A stretch of DNA of 64,000 nucleotides, from the NCBI GenBank assembly GCA_000161975.1, contig GG688422.1, positions 124,001 to 188,000 of the forward strand, written 5' to 3'. This DNA comes from Eubacterium saphenum ATCC 49989. Its GTDB lineage: Bacteria > Bacillota > Clostridia > Peptostreptococcales > Anaerovoracaceae. A program made the position numbers and the translations under genes. Position 1 is the stretch's first letter; the number at the start of each line of letters is the position of its first letter. Below the pieces are notes generated by a model. The model was not told the origin of the DNA and searched no databases. It saw nothing but the letters and a program-made list of their open reading frames with translations. Shown here in pieces: positions 24,298 to 33,229 of this stretch.

Positions 24298-26913
24298 ATG
24301 CAAAAATTGGGAGTTAATGAAATAAGGGAAAAGTTTTTGAGTTTTTTTGAAGGGAAGGGGCACTTAAGGGCTCACAGTTTTCCTCTTGTTCCTCAAGATG
24401 ACGACAGTTTATTGCTTATAAATTCAGGAATGGCGCCTTTAAAACCCTTTTTTTCAGGTGAAAAAACACCTCCGGCTGAAAGAATGACTACTTCGCAAAA
24501 ATGCATAAGAACAGGTGATATAGATAATGTAGGGCATACGGCAAGACACGGCACTTTTTTTGAAATGCTTGGTAATTTCTCATTCGGCGATTACTTTAAG
24601 AAAGAATCCATAGAGTGGGGATACGAATTCATCACAGACGTCCTCAAAATTCCATCTGAAAAGCTTCATATAACGGTGTATAAGGATGATGATGAGGCAT
24701 ATAAAATCTGGAATGAAGATGTAGGTATACCCGGTGAAAGGCTTTATAGATTAGGAAAAGATGATAATTTCTGGGAGATAGGTAACGGTCCTTGCGGGCC
24801 ATGCAGTGAAATTTTTTACGACAGAGGAGAAGAATACGGCTGCGGTAGTAAGGAGTGCTCGCCGGGCTGTGATTGCGACAGGTATCTTGAGTTTTGGAAT
24901 CATGTGTTTACGCAGTTTAACAAAACGCAGGATGGTAAATATGAGCCGCTTTCTCATCCTAATATAGATACGGGGATGGGGCTTGAGAGGATGGCATGCA
25001 TAATGCAGGGAGTGGAAAGTATTTTCGATATAGATACGATTTCCTTCATAAAGGGTTTTATAGAGGGCAAGGCGATGGATGCAAAGGTCCGTCTTTCAAG
25101 CGAAGACTTTAATACAGGTTTAAACGTCATCACAGATCACCTGCGCTCAGCTACATTCATGCTTTCAGACGGGATCCTTCCGAGCAACGAAGGCAGGGGT
25201 TATGTCCTTAGGAGACTTTTGAGGCGTTCCATAATTCACGCAAATAAGCTCGGACTTGACAGTGATGCGTTGGTTGAGACGGCAGGCAAGGTGATTGAGA
25301 CCTCGGAAGGTGCATATCCTGAGCTTGTTGCACAAAAAGAACACATATTTACAGAGATAAAGGATGAATGTGCGCAGTTTAAGAAAACGCTGGATTCGGG
25401 TGAGAGCATACTTAACGGGTATATTGACGCACTTAAAGAAGAAGGCAGTGATATTCTCGATGGAGAAAGGGCGTTCAAGCTATATGATACCTTCGGTTTT
25501 CCTATTGAACTTACGGCGGAGATATTGGAAGGCTTCAGTATGAAGGTGGATTTTGAAGGCTTTAAAAAGCATATGGAATATCAAAAGGAGCTTGCAAGAA
25601 AAGGAAGAAAGAATGAAGGCAGTGGCTTTGATATGGTGGAGCTTGGCGAAAGTATAGAGCCTTGTGAATTTACAGGGTATGAAAGTGCGGCCGAAGTGGC
25701 TAAGGTAGTGTTTTGCACTGAAGCGGATTCAGAGGGTGTTTTTTATGTGATCTTGGATAGAACGCCTTTTTATCCGAGGGGCGGCGGACAAGAACCCGAT
25801 ACCGGTAAGCTTGTAATATCAGGGAATGAGTTTTGCGTTCTGGATGTTTCAAAGAAAAAGGATGTAATAGTACATGCGGTAAAATTTGCAGGTAAAGAGG
25901 GTAAAGGCTCTAAAATTTCAATAAATAAAGGCGATGAGGTATCTGCAACGGTAGATCTTAAAAATAGAAATGCGGCGATGGCAAACCATACTGCCACACA
26001 TCTTATGCATGCAGCTTTAAGGGAATTGATATCAAAGGATATAACCCAGGCGGGTTCTAAGGTTTCCTGCGACGGACTTCGGTTTGATATAAATTATAAG
26101 AAGCCTTTAAGCTATGAAGAACTTCGAGATATAGAAGTTTGGGTGAATGATAGGATTGCAAGTTGGCTTCCCGTCACTAAAAGGATAATGAAAAAAGATG
26201 AGGCGATTAAAAGCGGTGCCATAGGTCTTTTTTCCGATAAATACAAGGACGATGTCAGAGTTGTAAGCATAGAAGATGCGAGCTCCGAGCTTTGCGGAGG
26301 GCTTCATGTAGATAACACAGGGTATATAGGAAGTTTTAAAATAGTAAAGGAATCCGCAGTATCTTCAGGGACAAGGAGAATTGAAGCCATCACAGGAAGG
26401 GCGGCATCGAATTATTTACTGCAGCTTGATGCGGAAAAGAAGAAACTTGAAAGTCTTACAAAAACTCAGGACGGAAACATCTATGACAAGGTTCAAAAAC
26501 TATATTCTGAAATAAAAGACCTTAAGGCGGATTTATCAAAGTTAAAAAAAGGTAGGGCATCTGATGATATCAGTGGCAGCATAGAAATTAAAGATGTGGA
26601 AGGCGTTAAATTCGGCTCAGCCATCTTAGGTGATATGGAGATACCTGATATGAAGGATCTAGCAACCTCTCTAACACAAAGGGATAAAAACCTTGTATTA
26701 TTACTTGCAAGCCAAGGAGAAAAATTTACCATGGTCATGGCTTGCGGCGAAGATGCTGTAGATAAGGGGTATAGTGCAGGAGATCTTATAAAGCAGGTAG
26801 CACCTATATGCGGTGCAAAGGGAGGCGGTAAACCTAAGATGGCTCAGGCCGGCGGCGGAGATGAAAAGCTGTTTGATGATGTTTGCAAAGCCGTATTATC
26901 TGCACTTAAATAA
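24298..26913 (+). CDS. alaS: Alanyl-tRNA synthetase
   Basis: Charges tRNA-Ala and edits mischarged Ser/Gly. The 871-residue protein has the aminoacylation domain (GHTARHGTFFEMLGNFSFGDYF), the editing domain with zinc ligands (HTATHLMHAAL, SELCGGLHVDNTG) and the C-Ala domain with the GAKGGGKP Gly-rich motif. The start is ATG 24298 (GGGAG in the upstream gene's end); the in-frame 24277 start would overlap the CNNM gene. No T-box leader is possible in this position. Its stop overlaps the convergent alr stop by eight bases. Confidence 0.96.
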   Translation: MQKLGVNEIREKFLSFFEGKGHLRAHSFPLVPQDDDSLLLINSGMAPLKPFFSGEKTPPAERMTTSQKCIRTGDIDNVGHTARHGTFFEMLGNFSFGDYFKKESIEWGYEFITDVLKIPSEKLHITVYKDDDEAYKIWNEDVGIPGERLYRLGKDDNFWEIGNGPCGPCSEIFYDRGEEYGCGSKECSPGCDCDRYLEFWNHVFTQFNKTQDGKYEPLSHPNIDTGMGLERMACIMQGVESIFDIDTISFIKGFIEGKAMDAKVRLSSEDFNTGLNVITDHLRSATFMLSDGILPSNEGRGYVLRRLLRRSIIHANKLGLDSDALVETAGKVIETSEGAYPELVAQKEHIFTEIKDECAQFKKTLDSGESILNGYIDALKEEGSDILDGERAFKLYDTFGFPIELTAEILEGFSMKVDFEGFKKHMEYQKELARKGRKNEGSGFDMVELGESIEPCEFTGYESAAEVAKVVFCTEADSEGVFYVILDRTPFYPRGGGQEPDTGKLVISGNEFCVLDVSKKKDVIVHAVKFAGKEGKGSKISINKGDEVSATVDLKNRNAAMANHTATHLMHAALRELISKDITQAGSKVSCDGLRFDINYKKPLSYEELRDIEVWVNDRIASWLPVTKRIMKKDEAIKSGAIGLFSDKYKDDVRVVSIEDASSELCGGLHVDNTGYIGSFKIVKESAVSSGTRRIEAITGRAASNYLLQLDAEKKKLESLTKTQDGNIYDKVQKLYSEIKDLKADLSKLKKGRASDDISGSIEIKDVEGVKFGSAILGDMEIPDMKDLATSLTQRDKNLVLLLASQGEKFTMVMACGEDAVDKGYSAGDLIKQVAPICGAKGGGKPKMAQAGGGDEKLFDDVCKAVLSALK

Positions 26914-28054
26914 ATTGCTTAGGCAGTCTCTGCCCAAAACCTGTCAGTATTTCGTACCTAAACATGCCGCTTCCTTTTTCTATGTCGAGAGCGGTGATGG
27001 TGTTTTTTCCATCGCTTCCAAGTAGGATCACTTCATCGCCCACCTTGGAATTTTCTATGTCAGTCAGATCTATCATGCATAGATCCATACATATTGCTCC
27101 TGCTATGGGAGCTGTTTTGCCGTTTACTATTACTTTAGCGTTACCTGAGTAGTTTGCAGGATATCCATCAGCATAACCCACGGGTATCGTTCCTATTATG
27201 CTGTCTTTTTTTGCCACGAATTTTCTGCCATAGCTGCAGCAAAACCCTTTTTTTACTCTTTGCATATGTATTATATTCGCCTTAACGCTGAGGGCGGGTT
27301 TAAGATCCAGATCATCGCAGGTGCATGTATCTTCGGGGAAGTATCCATATATAAGTATTCCGGGTCTTATTGCATCCAGCATCATATCTCTCATAGATAC
27401 TATTGCGCCACTGTTTGCGATGGTTTTTATCTCAGGGTTTATTCCTTTTGATTTAAGCTTTTCGGTAAAGTCCTTGAATTTATCAAGTTGCATGTATGAA
27501 TAGCTCTTATCTGTTTCAGGTGATGAGGAAAGGTGAGATAAGAGACCCTTTATATGTATGTCGTCAAGCTTTGCTATCTTTGTGATTTCGTCTATGGCCT
27601 CGGGGTTTGGAAGGTATCCTATACGTCCCATGCCTGTATCCAGGGCTATCATTATAGATAGTACTTTCCCATAGCTTTTTGCAGTTTCTGAAAGGGCTTT
27701 GGCATTGTCAAGACTTGTAACTATAGGCATGAAATCATTTTCTACTATTATGTCCGCATAGTAGTTATCCACTGGTGATAAGAGTATTATGTTTTTATTA
27801 AGTCCGGCTCTTCGAAGTTCTATTCCCTCTTTAAGCGTAGCTATTGCGAAGTAGTCTATGCCGTTATCTGCAAGAAAGGTGGAAATTTCCGTAGCGCCAT
27901 GCCCGTAGGCATCTGCCTTTACCATGGCTATAATCTTGGATTTGCCGGCGATTTTTTGTATTTCTTTGACGTTATGAAGTATATTGGCAAGGCTTATTTC
28001 CATCCATGCGGACCTAAGCGCTGAAGATTTGAGCTTATCCTTACCCTTTCCCAT
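26906..28054 (-). CDS. alr: Alanine racemase
   Basis: PLP-dependent racemase that provides D-alanine for peptidoglycan. The 382-residue protein has MVKADAYGHG with the PLP Lys46, HIKGLLSHLSSS, IRPGILIYGYFP, the second catalytic Tyr in CCSYGRKF, and GAICMDLCMIDL. The start on the minus strand is ATG 28054, with AAAGGA 7 bases upstream; GTG at 28060 is too close to that site. It is convergent with alaS, overlapping 8 bases at the stops, and no terminator fits between them. Confidence 0.95.
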   Translation of the reverse strand: MGKGKDKLKSSALRSAWMEISLANILHNVKEIQKIAGKSKIIAMVKADAYGHGATEISTFLADNGIDYFAIATLKEGIELRRAGLNKNIILLSPVDNYYADIIVENDFMPIVTSLDNAKALSETAKSYGKVLSIMIALDTGMGRIGYLPNPEAIDEITKIAKLDDIHIKGLLSHLSSSPETDKSYSYMQLDKFKDFTEKLKSKGINPEIKTIANSGAIVSMRDMMLDAIRPGILIYGYFPEDTCTCDDLDLKPALSVKANIIHMQRVKKGFCCSYGRKFVAKKDSIIGTIPVGYADGYPANYSGNAKVIVNGKTAPIAGAICMDLCMIDLTDIENSKVGDEVILLGSDGKNTITALDIEKGSGMFRYEILTGFGQRLPKQFI

Positions 28055-28203
28055 TGTCACATCCTTTCTTCATGCACGATGTATATGTAATTTCTAAGCA
28101 CAAATTATATCATATATTGGTAGGAAGTCGACTTCAGAGCAAAATAACGGCACAACATTTGTTACATCATATGTTCGGCTCCCCTTAAGTATGTATTTTA
28201 AAA

Positions 28204-28677
28204 TTATGATTTTTTTCCACTCATTTTACGATTGAAAACGATAATAGCAAGAGCGAAGATAACTACTGTATATCCCGTTACGATCGCCAAGTGGGGGAGA
28301 ATATTATGGGAATTACCACTTAAAGCCTCCCTTATTGTTTTAACGCTATGATAAAACGGCAAAATATTCGTTATAATTTTAAGGGGACCGCCTATTAAAT
28401 CGACCGGAATAAATACTCCGGATAGCCATCCTGCAACGTTGGTGAGCAAGGCACCGCAAACACCGCCAACGGCTTTATCATTTAATATACTGCCGAAAAA
28501 CAAACCTGTTCCGACAAATATCAATGAAGTCAAGGCGGTTATGATAACGGCAAAAATGATATTGATATTCATTTCAAGCCCAAAAGCACCCGCTACCAGC
28601 AAGGTTATTGTAGCTTGCGCAATGGTCATAACCATCATAGGTAAGGTGTAACCTAAGATGAAATCAGGAGCAGTCAT
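28204..28677 (-). pseudogene. ABC-2 type transporter permease, N-terminally truncated remnant
   Basis: About 157 codons encode only the C-terminal half of an ABC-2 permease (usually 240-270 residues). Four membrane spans remain, and VCGALLTNVAGWLSGVFIP is the family segment. The 5' half is absent: its first readable codons overlap, in another frame, the end of the ATPase fragment (TTHYYDCS then stop). A deletion therefore fused the middle of the ATPase 3' region to the middle of the permease. An ATG at 28677 exists but has no ribosome site. It is probably not functional. Confidence 0.75.
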
Positions 28678-29114
28678 AATAATGGGTTGTAAGAATTATC
28701 GTAACCCTTCCTTTTAGCGATTTGATAGAAGCCCATAATTCACGGCGAGCCAAAACATCAAGTCCTAAAGTCGGCTCATCTAAAAACAAGATTTTAGGTT
28801 CTGAAATCAAAGCCATGGCGATAGAAAGACGGCGCTGCATTCCGCCTGATAATTTTCTTGCCTTTTTACCCAGCTCGTCTTCCAAACCGAATCTTTGTGT
28901 AATTTCGAGAGCATTTTTTTTAGCTGCCTTGCTATTTTGTCCGTATATGCCCGCAACAAGTTCCAAGTTTTCTAAGACGGACAAGTTTGCAGCTACTGCC
29001 GTTTACCCCAAGCAGAGCAAATAATTCGCCCTGTTCAATCGTCAAGTTAAAATTATTGACGGCTTTTAAGTTTTCATACCTTTTTGTAAGAGCTTTAATG
29101 GTGATGGCATTCAT
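28664..29114 (-). pseudogene. ABC transporter ATPase, broken by an internal deletion
   Basis: Reading leftward from ATG 29114, the first 39 codons give a normal ABC ATPase N-terminus that stops at LLGVNG, where GAGKTT should follow. The next bases jump, in another frame, to AVAANLSVLENLELVAGIYG. That text normally follows the Q-loop, so about 50-70 codons including Walker A are missing and the frame is shifted. Signature LSGGMQRR and Walker B KILFLDEPTLGLD remain, then the gene ends early after ILTTHY. Without Walker A it cannot bind ATP normally. The start overlaps the regulator stop (TAATG) with GGAGG upstream. Confidence 0.85.
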
Positions 29115-29335
29115 TATTCATCCTCCTTTTGTTCATTTTGATTGAATATGGTATCCATAAGATGAGCGAAGCTGTCTTTAGGCGGAATAGCGATACCTTT
29201 ATTAATATCTGCGAGGATTATCAAAGTATCGCCCGGCTTGATGCTAAAAACATCGCGGGCTTCTTTCGGTATAACGAACTGTCCTTTTTCTCCCACCTTA
29301 ACGGTCCAAGCGTATTTTCCCTCCGGGTGTTTCAT
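29114..29335 (-). CDS. AbrB/SpoVT-type transition-state regulator
   Basis: A 73-residue swapped-hairpin AbrB DNA-binding protein. The family core is WTVKVGEKGQFVIPKEARDVF, followed by IKPGDTLIIL, and the tail is acidic. Such regulators often head small operons with an ABC ATPase and permease, as here, where those two genes are broken. The reading frame is intact, with TAAGGAGG before its start, so it may still act on its own promoter. Confidence 0.85.
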   Translation of the reverse strand: MKHPEGKYAWTVKVGEKGQFVIPKEARDVFSIKPGDTLIILADINKGIAIPPKDSFAHLMDTIFNQNEQKEDE

Positions 29336-29372
29336 GATTCTACCTCCTTACTTAAGTATGATTTGTATGAAA

Positions 29373-29381
29373 AGTATAACA
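29373..29381 (-). promoter_or_regulatory. Extended -10 promoter for the AbrB-type regulator
   Basis: On the minus strand TG-T-TATACT, about 38 bases before the regulator start. The -35 region is weak. Confidence 0.4.
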
Positions 29382-29468
29382 CACAATCTGTGCCTAGGTA
29401 ACATTTTTTTGGCGTAAAGAAAAAAACGGGAAAGCAAATGCAATGGGTTAGTTTAAAAATCGTCTATA

Positions 29469-29477
29469 TGGTATACT
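29469..29477 (+). promoter_or_regulatory. Extended -10 promoter for the C45 amidase
   Basis: TG-G-TATACT, 58 bases before the ATG; the -35 (TTAGTT, 18-base spacer) is poor. Confidence 0.4.
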
Positions 29478-29534
29478 GTTCTGGCGGCATTATATGCATA
29501 GGAAAAGTTTTTTGGTAATTTTAAGGAGGTAGGT

Positions 29535-30728
29535 ATGCTGAAAAAAATACTTAAGGTACTTGCGGTAATTATTGTAGTTTTGGCTTTGGGAGCTTACGGA
29601 ATATGGCGAGATGAAATACACACTCTTGCAAGTATAGATAAGATTCAAAGTAGAGACGATTCGCACAAAGACGGGTCAGTATATAAGATGCATGTAAAGG
29701 GAGGATTTAACCTCGATGAATTTGTAAAACAGGGCGGCGCTAAAAACGACAAGGAGCTTTTAAAATTCATGGCAAAAAATATCACTAAGGGAATAATAGA
29801 CATGAAGATTTCAGAATCCGAGATCAGCTGTTCGTCATTTACAGCTAAGGATAAGAAGGGAGATATGCTTTTCGGTAGAAACTATGATTTTGAAAAGACA
29901 AACACCTGCATAGTAAAGACGGATGGTGGAAACGGAAGACATGCAACCTATTCATCCGTGGATCTTCAGTTTTTGGGACTTAATACGAATAAGGATGTGA
30001 AGAGCTTAAAGGATAAGGCGCTATGCCTTGCAGCCCCATATGCTCCTCTGGATGGGATAAACGATGCAGGACTCAGCTGCGGTATATATATGACTTATCA
30101 AGGAAAGAAAACTGTAGCGACAGATCAGAACACGTCTAAACCTGATTTCACCTCTACAACCATGCTGAGATTGATGCTTGATTATGCATCAAATGTAGAT
30201 GAGGCTGTGAAAATTGCTAAAAAGTATGATCTTCATGATTCCGCAAAGACGTCGTACCATTATATGGTAGCTGATGCAAGCGGGAAGAGCGCTATACTTG
30301 AGTGGGTAAACGGCACGGATGCAACGGATAATGACGGCTCAAAGAGGAAGCTTAAAGTAACATACAAAAATCTGTCTAAAACGAGCAAGCTTAAGAAAAA
30401 CAACAGTTCTCAAATTATTACAAACTTCATCATAGAGCCTGGGTATTACAAGAACAATTCCGAAAAGCAGGGATATGATAGATTTTCTTTGATACAAAAG
30501 ATACTGAACAAGAAAAACTCTATAGTGGATGATGAAAAGGATGCGATGGATGTACTTGCAAGGGTAGGCAGGCGGAAATGGAAAAACGAGGATAAAAACT
30601 CCTGTACCGTACACAGCGTCGTCTTTAATCTCAGCAAGAAGACGATGATGTGGATCCCGAATGAGCATTATAACGACGAAAAATATCTGTTTAAGTTCTC
30701 GTTTGACTCAAACTCTAATAACCATTAA
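29535..30728 (+). CDS. Membrane-anchored Ntn hydrolase (choloylglycine hydrolase / C45-C59 amidase type)
   Basis: A 397-residue protein with an N-terminal membrane span (about residues 5-22) and an extracytoplasmic linear-amide hydrolase domain. SCSSFTAKDKKGD places the nucleophile at Cys99. FGRNYDFE gives Arg115 and Asp118, the same spacing as Cys2, Arg18 and Asp21 of bile salt hydrolases. GINDAGLSCG and NGTDAT segments follow. By family knowledge Cys must become N-terminal, so the first 98 residues should be removed. The substrate (bile salt, penicillin V, N-acyl amino acid or other amide) cannot be told. AAGGAGG precedes the ATG. Confidence 0.8.
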   Translation: MLKKILKVLAVIIVVLALGAYGIWRDEIHTLASIDKIQSRDDSHKDGSVYKMHVKGGFNLDEFVKQGGAKNDKELLKFMAKNITKGIIDMKISESEISCSSFTAKDKKGDMLFGRNYDFEKTNTCIVKTDGGNGRHATYSSVDLQFLGLNTNKDVKSLKDKALCLAAPYAPLDGINDAGLSCGIYMTYQGKKTVATDQNTSKPDFTSTTMLRLMLDYASNVDEAVKIAKKYDLHDSAKTSYHYMVADASGKSAILEWVNGTDATDNDGSKRKLKVTYKNLSKTSKLKKNNSSQIITNFIIEPGYYKNNSEKQGYDRFSLIQKILNKKNSIVDDEKDAMDVLARVGRRKWKNEDKNSCTVHSVVFNLSKKTMMWIPNEHYNDEKYLFKFSFDSNSNNH

Positions 30729-30862
30729 TATATGATACGTCGGCTTCATATTTAAAGCTTAACTCTAATAATTAAAAATTCGCAGCCTCTTTGAACGCAG
30801 AAATAGTTGCAAGGGCGTAGATTGAAATTGCCGTCAATTTACTATTTTTGAGAGAAAATATT

Positions 30863-32332
30863 TTATCTACCGCTATGGTCGAATCTCTTGCCCGGCTTGG
30901 AATTTTTCTTATCGCTATGTAGGACAACTCTTGAACCGTTCAGTATTTCAATTTGTTTTTTCATTTCATTGATGCAAAGAATTGCTAATGGCATTCCAAA
31001 ATCCTGACGAATAACAAGTCTTTGGACATCTATGTCTTTTATATTTTCAGGCATAGGATAAGCAGGAATCATCCATCCATGCATACGCAAACGATCTTCA
31101 AGGTCATATAAATTCCAATCTACACCTGCATCTTCTTTTAACCTCCAGCATACTATGGGAATTTGATTTGCTTCTTCAAGTAATTCAAAGATTCCCATTT
31201 TTTTAATTTCGTCTGCCATATATCTGGCCACATCTATTGTACGCTTATGAATTTCTTTGTATCCTTTAAATCCGTTACGCATAAGCATATAATATTGACC
31301 TACTATCTGCGATGCGCTGCGGGAAAAGTTAATCGCCATTGTGGCTTCTTCTCCGCCTAAATAACTGACCCAAAAAATAAGTTCTTCAGGAAGAGCCTCT
31401 TCGCCGCGCCATATAACCCAGCCTACTCCAGGATATACAAGTCCGTATTTATGACCGGAAGTATTGATTGACCACACATTTTTTAATCTAAAATCCCATT
31501 CTAATTCAGGTTCGATAAAAGGTGTAACCATAGCGCCGGAAGCTCCGTCCACATGTATGCGGATAGGAAGCTGCGGCTTGTTTTTATTGTATTGTTCAAC
31601 CAGCTTGTCAAGAGACTTTACATCATCGTATTTTCCTGTGTAGGTGATACCCAATATTGCAACTATACCTATTGTATAATCATCAACATAGTTCATTACA
31701 GTATCCATGTTAAGTGATAAGTGATCCATGTCCAGCGGTACCGTCTTCATTTCAATATCCCAATAACGGCAGAATTTTTCCCAGCATACTTGATATCCCG
31801 AAGAAATCACAAGATTAGGTTTCTTTTTTGTATATCTGTCAACGCCTGCCTTATCTGCAAGATGCCTCCATCTGAATAACATCGCAAGTCCTCCGAGCAT
31901 ACAGGCTTCGGATGAACCGACTGTAGATGTTCCTATAGGTTTTTCTTTTGTATTCGCATGCCATAAATTCCCAATAATGTCTACACATCTGTTTTCAAGA
32001 TCTGCAGTCATTGGATATTCATCTTTATCGATTGCATTTTTCTCAAAGTTCTCAGCCATCAATTCTGTGACGGCCGGCTCCATATAAGTTTGACAAAATG
32101 TTGCAAGGTTTTGTGTAGCATTTCCTTCGGTTCTTAAATACTCTCTGATTATCTCTGCAGTAATTTGAGGTGAAATAGAATTTTCATTTATCTTTTTGTT
32201 CGGCATTTTAACATCGTCTGCCTCAGTTTCAAAAATCGGTGAGAGATGTTTACCTTCGCCGTTCATTGAATTCAGAATATCACTGATGCGATTCGTACTT
32301 TTTCGGTTTGTTTTTGATGTTGTCTTCTTCAT
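30863..32332 (-). CDS. gadB: Glutamate decarboxylase
   Basis: PLP enzyme converting L-glutamate to GABA and CO2, using a proton. The 489-residue protein has TFCQTYMEP, the STVGSSEACMLGGLA cofactor-phosphate loop, HVDGASGAMVTPF (Asp262) and SINTSGHKYG with PLP Lys295. A 20-30 residue basic N-terminal tail (MKKTTSKTNRKS) is longer than in E. coli GadB. AAGGAAGG lies 9 bases upstream on the minus strand. No GadC-type antiporter is adjacent, so besides acid resistance it could feed the 4-hydroxybutyrate pathway at 7.5-11.9 kb. Confidence 0.93.
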   Translation of the reverse strand: MKKTTSKTNRKSTNRISDILNSMNGEGKHLSPIFETEADDVKMPNKKINENSISPQITAEIIREYLRTEGNATQNLATFCQTYMEPAVTELMAENFEKNAIDKDEYPMTADLENRCVDIIGNLWHANTKEKPIGTSTVGSSEACMLGGLAMLFRWRHLADKAGVDRYTKKKPNLVISSGYQVCWEKFCRYWDIEMKTVPLDMDHLSLNMDTVMNYVDDYTIGIVAILGITYTGKYDDVKSLDKLVEQYNKNKPQLPIRIHVDGASGAMVTPFIEPELEWDFRLKNVWSINTSGHKYGLVYPGVGWVIWRGEEALPEELIFWVSYLGGEEATMAINFSRSASQIVGQYYMLMRNGFKGYKEIHKRTIDVARYMADEIKKMGIFELLEEANQIPIVCWRLKEDAGVDWNLYDLEDRLRMHGWMIPAYPMPENIKDIDVQRLVIRQDFGMPLAILCINEMKKQIEILNGSRVVLHSDKKNSKPGKRFDHSGR

Positions 32333-32668
32333 ATTAAATTTCCTTCCTTTAAATAAATCTTCTACCAGCTTTCATTGTAGCACAGGCTATGTTCCTTTAT
32401 ATTGTCGCTTAAATAGAAATATTTTTAGTATGAAAAGATGATGCTGTGATTTTGAGTTTAAAAAATTCGATTTAGCAATATTTACGAATTTAAGTTAAAA
32501 ATGAAGTGAAGAAAAACTATATATTAAGGAAAGAAGGAATACGCAAGTTTTACATATCGGATAAGCAATATTTATTATTTACGTGTGCTAATTTTTTCTA
32601 AATTATGCTTGAAAAAGTTGTTCCTAACTTGTATAATTGTTTGGCAGGATTTATTGCAGGGAGGATTT
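32333..32668. other. Divergent intergenic region between gadB and feoA
   Basis: 336 bases, very AT rich, with no gene. It holds a minus-strand extended -10 for gadB (TG-C-TACAAT, plus-strand bases 32374-32382) and the feoA promoter (32609-32637). Confidence 0.6.
32609..32637 (+). promoter_or_regulatory. feo operon promoter with dyad in the spacer
   Basis: TTGAAA (32609-32614), 17 bases, TATAAT (32632-32637). The inverted repeat AAGTT-GTTCCT-AACTT (32615-32630) fills the spacer exactly, suitable for an iron-responsive repressor, though it is not a clear Fur or DtxR consensus. Confidence 0.65.
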
Positions 32669-32881
32669 ATGACACCATTAGATCAGATTAGCACGGGTCA
32701 GGAAAGGCAAATCAAGAAGATAAGCGGGGCTGATGATACCATCAGATTCCTCAACGGACTTGGCTTTGTCGAGAATGAGATGGTAAGTATCATCAGTGAA
32801 ACCGGCGGCAATCTAATAATCAAGGTAAAGGGGTCAAGAGTAGCTGTTGATAAAAAGATAGCGGGTCTTATATTGGTATAG
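32669..32881 (+). CDS. feoA: FeoA-domain protein (first copy)
   Basis: A 70-residue SH3-like FeoA protein, a cytoplasmic partner of the FeoB iron transporter. LDQISTGQERQIKKI opens the fold, and FLNGLGFVENEMVSII and VKGSRVAVDKKIAGLI follow. GGGAGG precedes ATG 32669; the upstream in-frame ATG lies within the promoter region. A second, more typical FeoA follows 114 bases later. Confidence 0.88.
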   Translation: MTPLDQISTGQERQIKKISGADDTIRFLNGLGFVENEMVSIISETGGNLIIKVKGSRVAVDKKIAGLILV

Positions 32882-32931
32882 GCTTGACCGTCGAATTAGC
32901 GGTACCTTTATCTGCAGGGTATCATGTTTTT

Positions 32932-32950
32932 AAGCACGATGTTTGTGCTT
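32932..32950 (+). other. Hairpin between the two feoA genes
   Basis: AAGCAC-GATGTTT-GTGCTT, a perfect 6-pair stem with no T run. It may set relative expression of the two feoA copies. Confidence 0.4.
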
Positions 32951-32995
32951 GCTGTGTTTGCAGCGATAGTTTTTTAAGGTTATGGAGGGTAGTAA

Positions 32996-33217
32996 ATGAA
33001 GACTCTAGATCAGGTAAAGCCTGGAATCGGATGTACAGTAGTGAAGCTTCAAGGAGAAAGTTCTACTAAGCGTAGAATCATGGACATGGGAATTACAAAG
33101 GGCACCGACATTTTTGTCGTAAAGGTTGCGCCGCTTGGTGATCCTATTGAGCTTAAGGTGAGAGGTTATGACCTTTCAATCAGAAAAAGTGAAGCAAAAC
33201 TCATTGAAGTAGAGTAG
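32996..33217 (+). CDS. feoA: FeoA-domain protein (second copy)
   Basis: A 73-residue FeoA. LDQVKPGIGCTVVKL, RRIMDMGITKGTDIFV, APLGDPIELKVRGYDLSIRKSEA and the C-terminal IEVE follow the family consensus better than the first copy does. GGAGGG precedes the ATG, and feoB starts 12 bases after its stop with its own GGGAGG. Tandem FeoA domains are common in Clostridia. Confidence 0.92.
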   Translation: MKTLDQVKPGIGCTVVKLQGESSTKRRIMDMGITKGTDIFVVKVAPLGDPIELKVRGYDLSIRKSEAKLIEVE

Positions 33218-33229
33218 AGGGAGGTAAGA

